Assembly (NCBI GenBank): GCA_023457495.1
Contig: JAEWLQ010000117.1
Span: 1 to 30,576, forward strand
Length of the DNA: 30,576 bases
DNA from: Pseudomonadota bacterium
GTDB lineage: Bacteria > Pseudomonadota > Gammaproteobacteria > Steroidobacterales > Steroidobacteraceae
Direction of reading: 5' to 3'
In this document: positions 25,863 to 30,576 of the stretch, in pieces
Numbering within the stretch: position 1 is the first letter of the stretch
Layout: every line of letters begins with the position of its first letter
Notes under the pieces: generated by a model
Told to the model about the DNA's origin: nothing
The model's input: only the letters and a program-made list of their open reading frames with translations
The model's database searches: none
Position numbers and translations under genes: made by a program

Positions 25863-26001
25863 GGTGCCTGGCAAGGGAAATCCGGGATGACGGGCGGCAG
25901 CGGAGTGCCTCGCACGGCACGCCGGCTCTAGTTAGTCAGGTGATTGGCCGGGGAATCCCCGGGTTCTCCGCACTTATCCCGGCTCTTCCGTGCCAGGCAC
26001 C
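25863..26001 (-). repeat. Composite inverted-repeat (REP-like) element in the fleQ-fleR gap
   Basis: The ends are a perfect 11-bp inverted pair, GGTGCCTGGCA at 25863-25873 and TGCCAGGCACC at 25991-26001. Similarity continues inward through a shared CCGGGAT block, giving about 22 of 26 matching positions. Inside lie a GTGCC/GGCAC stem (25905-25920) and a 15-bp palindrome CCGGGGAATCCCCGG (25948-25962). The region has no gene. The layout resembles REP-type or MITE elements associated with RAYT transposases, but it differs in sequence from the motC-motD element. It starts 9 nt after the fleQ stop, so its folded RNA could also mark the 3' end of the fleQ transcript. Strand is that of the transcript. 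Confidence 0.75.
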
Positions 26002-26009
26002 CACTCGAC

Positions 26010-27167
<1,158 letters not shown>

Positions 27168-27338
27168 GACCTCTCCTCTCTCGCGAACATCTTCACCGCA
27201 AACGCCAACGGAAACCGTGACGTGCAATGCAAGTTCTTCGCGTACGCGCAGCGTACACCTAACAAACATGCGCGCGAAAATTTCTGACGCGCGTTGTCAG
27301 GGAGAAACCCTTAGTGAATTTTCCGCGTAACGCGGGGC
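27168..27338 (-). promoter_or_regulatory. fleQ upstream region with several inverted repeats
   Basis: This 171-bp gap between the PilZ-like gene and fleQ is probably the fleQ control region. It holds three short inverted repeats: GTACGC-GCA-GCGTAC (27242-27256), CGCGCG-N11-CGCGCG (27271-27293) and CTGAC-N7-GTCAG (27284-27300). I recognise no confident sigma-70 or sigma-54 promoter. The repeats could be operators or RNA stems, and their identity is open. Confidence 0.45.
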
Positions 27339-27899
27339 TCAGACTCGATGCTGGCGCGAGCCGGCAATTTTTCGCCGGTGGCGGCGAAACACGAGCTTCT
27401 CGATGTGATCGGCGACCGTTTCGCCGATCGCGAGGAAACGCACGCGGGTCTGGCCCGCTTCCGCGCCCAGCACCACTTCCGCGGGCAGGTTGAGCGGCTG
27501 GACGATGAGGTCGCGCAGCGTGATCTCGAGGATGCCGAGCGCGCCGATGTCGAGCTTCTCGGCGCTGTTCCACGTGGCGCCCATCGCGTTGAAGCGGATC
27601 GGGACCGGACCCACGCGCGGCTGACTGGCGGCGAGCAACTGGCCCGCGAGGTCGAGCAGCAGGTTGAGTTTGAAGTCGAGCCGCATGATGTCGGCCGAGT
27701 GCGGAGATTCGTCGTCGGACTTCTCGGTGCCGTGCTCTTCGAGCGCGTCACAGGCCTGCAACACCCGCAGGTTCTTCTCCGCCAGATGCTGCGCGGTAAC
27801 TTCGTTCACCGGCGCGTCCTGCGGACACCAGCGCACCGGAAGCAGGTCTTCATAGGCCAGCTTCTCGAACATCACGATCGTGTCGCGGCCTTCGTACAT
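27339..27899 (-). CDS. Atypical PilZ-like protein
   Basis: The 186-residue protein resembles the PilZ-domain proteins found beside fliS/fleQ in Xanthomonadales-type clusters. A helical N-terminal half (about 1-90) contains FKLNLLLDLAGQLLAAS. A beta-rich C-terminal half follows (VGPVPIRFNAMGATWNSAE ... LDIGALGILEITLRD ... VRFLAIGETVADHIEKLVFRRHRR). The canonical c-di-GMP motifs RxxxR and (D/N)xSxxG are not convincing; DIGALG sits where the latter is expected, with Ala for Ser. It may be a non-binding or protein-binding PilZ. The start at 27899 lies 9 nt after the FliT-like gene; an ATG nine codons in is also possible. The role in motility is inferred from position only. Confidence 0.68.
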   Translation of the reverse strand: MYEGRDTIVMFEKLAYEDLLPVRWCPQDAPVNEVTAQHLAEKNLRVLQACDALEEHGTEKSDDESPHSADIMRLDFKLNLLLDLAGQLLAASQPRVGPVPIRFNAMGATWNSAEKLDIGALGILEITLRDLIVQPLNLPAEVVLGAEAGQTRVRFLAIGETVADHIEKLVFRRHRRKIAGSRQHRV

Positions 27900-27908
27900 G
27901 GGCTGATC

Positions 27909-28268
27909 TTACTGGCGTCTGGAGGCCGTGCCCATCATCGCGCAGGTGATCCTGGAGATGGCGGCCTCGGATTCCCCGGTGGCCTGCTCGAGCGCACGCA
28001 GGCAGCCGCGGCCCTCGGCATCGAGTGGCAGGAGAGCAAGTCCCGCCAGCAATTCGCGGCGTTCACGCAGCAACTCGTCCACCCTCACCCAACGCTGATC
28101 CAGCAGGTGACGGGCGAGCTCCTGGGTACAGGCGAGCACGGCCGAGGCGACGCGCCGCCAGTCCGCGGCGGGACTGTCGGTGCGATGGGTCGCGAGCGGC
28201 GCATGCGAGCCGCGCACGATGGTGAGTCGCGGCCTTCCGCGGGGCGCGAGACATGCGGGATGACTCAT
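27909..28268 (-). CDS. Small FliT-like protein downstream of fliS
   Basis: The 119-residue protein has a basic, unstructured N-terminus of about 35 residues. Helices follow with the pattern ACTQELARHLLDQRWVRVDELLRERRELL, which resembles FliT-type chaperones (a Trp helix, then a Glu/Arg-rich helix). It lacks any catalytic motif. The ATG at 28268 comes 2 nt after the fliS stop, so the two genes are coupled. FliT binds FliD and modulates class II expression in enterics. Sequence similarity here is only at the pattern level, so the assignment rests largely on position after fliD and fliS. Confidence 0.65.
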   Translation of the reverse strand: MSHPACLAPRGRPRLTIVRGSHAPLATHRTDSPAADWRRVASAVLACTQELARHLLDQRWVRVDELLRERRELLAGLALLPLDAEGRGCLRALEQATGESEAAISRITCAMMGTASRRQ

Positions 28269-28270
28269 GG

Positions 28271-28684
28271 CTATCGCGCCACCTGCGCGCGGCCCTGCGC
28301 CGAAATCTGCAGCCAGGCCGAGCGCACTTCGTTGAGAAGCCGGCTGACTTCGTCCAGTCCTTCCGGCTTGTTGGACGCACTCGCCTGCATGAGGCGCGTG
28401 CACATGTATTCGTAGAGCGCATCGAGGTTGGCGGAGATCGTGCCACCGGCCTTGAGGTTCAGGCTGTTGCGCAGCTCGTCGATGATCGCGACCGCGCGGT
28501 GCAGCAGCTGCGCCTTCTCGGCGCCGCCGCCGTGCGTCATGAGACCTCGCGCCTTGGCGATGCGCTCGAGCGCGCCGTCCATGAGCATGACGACGAGGCG
28601 ATGCGGATCGGCCGCGTCCACGCCCGAATGCACCGACGTGCTGCGGTACGCGGCAAGTTTCGCTGAATTCGGTGGGTAGGCCAT
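28271..28684 (-). CDS. fliS: Flagellin export chaperone FliS
   Basis: FliS binds the flagellin C-terminus and prevents premature polymerisation before export through FlhA. The 137-residue helical protein contains AYRSTSVHSGVDAADPHRLVVMLMDGALERI near its start and LNLKAGGTISANLDALYEYM further on, both diagnostic. The ATG at 28684 has GGAG 8 nt upstream, and this site lies inside a small hairpin. The gene follows fliD by 72 bp. Flagellin is not in the window. Confidence 0.95.
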   Translation of the reverse strand: MAYPPNSAKLAAYRSTSVHSGVDAADPHRLVVMLMDGALERIAKARGLMTHGGGAEKAQLLHRAVAIIDELRNSLNLKAGGTISANLDALYEYMCTRLMQASASNKPEGLDEVSRLLNEVRSAWLQISAQGRAQVAR

Positions 28685-28691
28685 TATGCTC

Positions 28692-28712
28692 GCTCCAAAC
28701 TACTCATGGAGC
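28692..28712 (-). promoter_or_regulatory. Hairpin that pairs the fliS ribosome binding site
   Basis: In the transcript GCUCCA and UGGAGC form a perfect 6-bp stem around a 9-nt loop. The GGAG of fliS (28693-28696, 8 nt before its ATG) lies in the 3' arm. Folding would hide the ribosome binding site. Whether it opens by coupling, temperature or a protein is not visible. The stem is short, so the effect may be modest. Confidence 0.55.
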
Positions 28713-28729
28713 TTAACGGCCTGCGGGGC

Positions 28730-28747
28730 GCGGACTTGAGTGTCCGC
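28730..28747 (-). promoter_or_regulatory. Hairpin just after fliD
   Basis: GCGGAC and GTCCGC pair around a 6-nt loop, starting 9 nt after the fliD stop. G/C-rich sequence follows with no U run, so it is a weak candidate for a terminator. It may slow exonuclease decay of fliD mRNA or lower read-through into fliS. Confidence 0.4.
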
Positions 28748-28756
28748 CGCCGATGA

Positions 28757-30139
28757 CTAGTCGCCTATTTTCGCGATGCGGTCGAGCTGCTGAGACAGGA
28801 ACGAAGACTGGCTGGACAGGTTCGCGAGCAGGCTGTCGAGGGCGTTGAACTGCGCGTTGTAGCGGCGCGCCACGGCGGCCATACGCGTCTCGAGCGCCGC
28901 CTGATCCTTCTGCAGCGAGACACTCTTCGCGTTCAGTGCCTTCGTGCGCGAATTGATCTGCGCATCGACCGACAGGTGCTGGGTCATCGACGCGGCGAGC
29001 CGCGCGGCGACGCCGTCCTCGGAACCGAACAGGCGCGCGACCCCGTCGAAGTCCGCATCCAGCGCGCGCCCGAGCTTCTCGGCGTCGAGCGCCAGTGCGC
29101 CATTGCGTTGCGTCGTGATGCCGATGCTCGCGAGCGAGCGGTAATTTCCCGTGAGACCGCTGACCGCGTTCGTGAGGCGCGAGCGTGCGTCGGATTCGAT
29201 GCCGCGCAACATGGCGTCGCCGAGCAGCGGCCCCGCCTTCTTGCTTTCGGGCTCGTAGCCGCGCAGCGAAGCGATCTTCTCCTGCAGGGCGTTGTAGGCT
29301 TCGACGAACTTGCGGATGCGCGCGGTGGCGCCAACGGTGTCGTTGGCCACGGTGAGCGTGTGCAGTTCGTCGTCATCCGCCTGGTGGGCGGTGATGGTGA
29401 TGCCGTCGATGACGTTGGTGAACGTGTTCGACGTGCTGCGATGTTCGTACCCGCCGACGTAGATCACCGCGTCGTGGCCGGCGCGCAGCTCACGGTAGTT
29501 GGTGGTGAGATCGGGGTTGAACTCCAGGCTCGCGAGCCCGCCGTCGCCGTCCGCCTGCGATACGGTGATCTGGTTGTCGTCGCCGGCCTGCTGCGCGGAG
29601 AGCACCAGGTGCGCGCCGTCGGCCGCATTCACGATGGTCGCGCGGACGATGCCGTCGTTGCCCGTCGCCTGGTTGATCGCGTCGCGGATCTCGGCAAGCG
29701 TGCCGCGCGCGGGATCGATCGACACCGAGAAACTCGCCTCGCCCACCGCGATCGTCAGCGTGCCGTTGCCGACCACGTGGGCGGCGCCGTTCGCGAACGT
29801 GTTGGAGGAGATCTGGTGCGTGGTCGCAAGATGCTCGATCTCGACGTCGTAGGTGCCCGAGATCGCGGTCGTGCCGGCGATCGCGGTGAATTTCTGCGTG
29901 TCGGACGATGCGGCCGACCGCGCTGCGAAGACCTCGGTGGTCTTGAGCGTCGCGAGGGAATCATTGAACGCGCTCATCGCACCCTTGAGGTCCGCGAGCG
30001 CCGAAATGGTGGTCACGGCGTTGGTTTGCGCGCGCGTGATCTGGGCCTGGCGCGGCGCCTTTTCGGCCGCCACCAGTTTGGCGACCAGGCCCGGGACGTC
30101 GAGTCCGGAGCCGATGCCTTGAGATGTGAGTCCTGCCAT
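28757..30139 (-). CDS. fliD: Flagellar filament cap protein FliD
   Basis: FliD caps the filament tip and promotes flagellin folding. The 460-residue protein has the N-terminal signature GIGSGLDVPGLVAKLVAAE and a helical segment. A central beta-rich domain (VEIEHLATTHQISS ... NGTLTIAVGEASFSVSI) is followed by a FliD_C region (VIDGITITAHQA ... RIRKFVEAYNALQEKIASL). The C-terminal coiled coil ends SFLSQQLDRIAKIGD. The ATG at 30139 lies 26 nt after the flaG stop. Length is in the usual range and no part is missing. Confidence 0.96.
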   Translation of the reverse strand: MAGLTSQGIGSGLDVPGLVAKLVAAEKAPRQAQITRAQTNAVTTISALADLKGAMSAFNDSLATLKTTEVFAARSAASSDTQKFTAIAGTTAISGTYDVEIEHLATTHQISSNTFANGAAHVVGNGTLTIAVGEASFSVSIDPARGTLAEIRDAINQATGNDGIVRATIVNAADGAHLVLSAQQAGDDNQITVSQADGDGGLASLEFNPDLTTNYRELRAGHDAVIYVGGYEHRSTSNTFTNVIDGITITAHQADDDELHTLTVANDTVGATARIRKFVEAYNALQEKIASLRGYEPESKKAGPLLGDAMLRGIESDARSRLTNAVSGLTGNYRSLASIGITTQRNGALALDAEKLGRALDADFDGVARLFGSEDGVAARLAASMTQHLSVDAQINSRTKALNAKSVSLQKDQAALETRMAAVARRYNAQFNALDSLLANLSSQSSFLSQQLDRIAKIGD

Positions 30140-30165
30140 GTCGCTTTCCCGCTCTTGCCGTTCGA

Positions 30166-30519
30166 TCAGGCCTTTTCGTCGAGCATCACGCTCAACTGGC
30201 CTTCGATGCGCTGCGCGATCCGCAGCGCCTCCTCGCCCGGCACCTGCCGGATGACTTCGCCCGTCTCCGCATCGCAGATGCTCACCACCATCTGGCCGGT
30301 GGCATCGTCGAGGCGAAATTGCAGCGACTTGTTGATGCTACGCAGGAAGGAATCGATCTGTCGCGTGACCGATTCGATTTTGGGAATCTCGACCGGTCGC
30401 GCGGCAGGACGTTGCCGTGGCGCTTCCGCCGTCGGCGCCGTCGACGCGTCAGCCTTGCGGGGCTGCGCGGCGCGCTGGGCGCGCATTTCGAAATCTGTCG
30501 TGGCTTCTCCGATTTTCAT
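30166..30519 (-). CDS. flaG: FlaG-family flagellar protein
   Basis: FlaG proteins are linked to filament length and are usually encoded between flagellin and fliD. The 117-residue protein has a variable, Ala/Pro/Arg-rich N-terminus and a conserved C-terminal domain from about residue 48 (VTRQIDSFLRSINKSLQFRLDD ... MVVSICDAETGEVIRQVPGEEALRIAQRI, read in parts). The ATG at 30519 has GAGG about 8 nt upstream. Flagellin is expected just beyond the right edge. The last 57 bases of the window (30520-30576) show no clear promoter or gene. Confidence 0.92.
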   Translation of the reverse strand: MKIGEATTDFEMRAQRAAQPRKADASTAPTAEAPRQRPAARPVEIPKIESVTRQIDSFLRSINKSLQFRLDDATGQMVVSICDAETGEVIRQVPGEEALRIAQRIEGQLSVMLDEKA

Positions 30520-30576
30520 GGGACAGCCTCATTCGGTCATCGCGCGCCGAAAGGCCGGACGCCGCGAGTCTTGCGA

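Noticed and set aside
28730..28747. Rho-independent terminator after fliD
   Set aside because: The stem is followed by G/C-rich sequence rather than a U run, so I list it only as a hairpin.
30520..30576. Sigma-28 or sigma-54 promoter before flaG
   Set aside because: No match to either consensus in the 57 bases visible; the promoter may lie beyond the window.

Overview
The window is one continuous block of polar-flagellum and chemotaxis genes from a high-G+C (roughly two-thirds G+C by eye) Gram-negative bacterium. All 31 genes I can support lie on the minus strand, so transcription runs from the right edge to the left. FlhF with FleN (FlhG), a FleQ-type sigma-54 activator, FliA, CheZ, FlaG and a MotC/MotD stator point to a gammaproteobacterium with a polar flagellum. 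The gene order resembles Pseudomonas and Xanthomonadales-type clusters, but the sequence alone does not fix genus or family.

From right to left: (1) 30519-27339 is the filament module: flaG, fliD (cap), fliS (flagellin chaperone), a FliT-like small protein and an atypical PilZ-like protein. Flagellin itself is not in the window and probably lies just beyond the right edge. (2) 27167-24769 holds two sigma-54 enhancer-binding proteins, a FleQ homologue and a FleR/FlrC-like protein. Both consist only of AAA+ and DNA-binding domains, and no FleS/FlrB kinase lies between them. (3) 24748-18316 is fliEFGHIJK: rod adaptor, MS ring, switch, export ATPase complex and hook-length control. (4) 18207-13014 is fliLMNOPQR-flhB, preceded by a perfect sigma-54 -24/-12 promoter. 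(5) 13010-8020 is flhA-flhF-fleN-fliA: export gate, placement and number control, and sigma-28. (6) 8003-1 is cheY-cheZ-motC-motD, a DUF2802 protein, a STAS protein, cheA, and a double-PAS chemoreceptor that runs off the left edge.

Most genes are packed with 4-nt ATGA overlaps or gaps under 20 nt. The larger gaps hold the interesting DNA. The motC-motD gap carries a near-perfect 39-bp inverted repeat. The fleQ-fleR gap carries a second, different composite inverted repeat followed by a sigma-54 promoter. The fliK-fliL gap carries the perfect sigma-54 promoter. The fliD-fliS gap has a hairpin that pairs the fliS ribosome binding site. No gap exceeds 300 bases. I see no tRNA, rRNA, CRISPR array, prophage or transposase gene.

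The inferred cascade is FleQ with RpoN acting first, then the FleR/FlrC-like activator on sigma-54 class genes, then FliA on late genes. What departs from the textbook cascade is that both activators have lost their input domains, and that REP-like palindromic elements sit at two operon junctions. I do not see a wholly new system.
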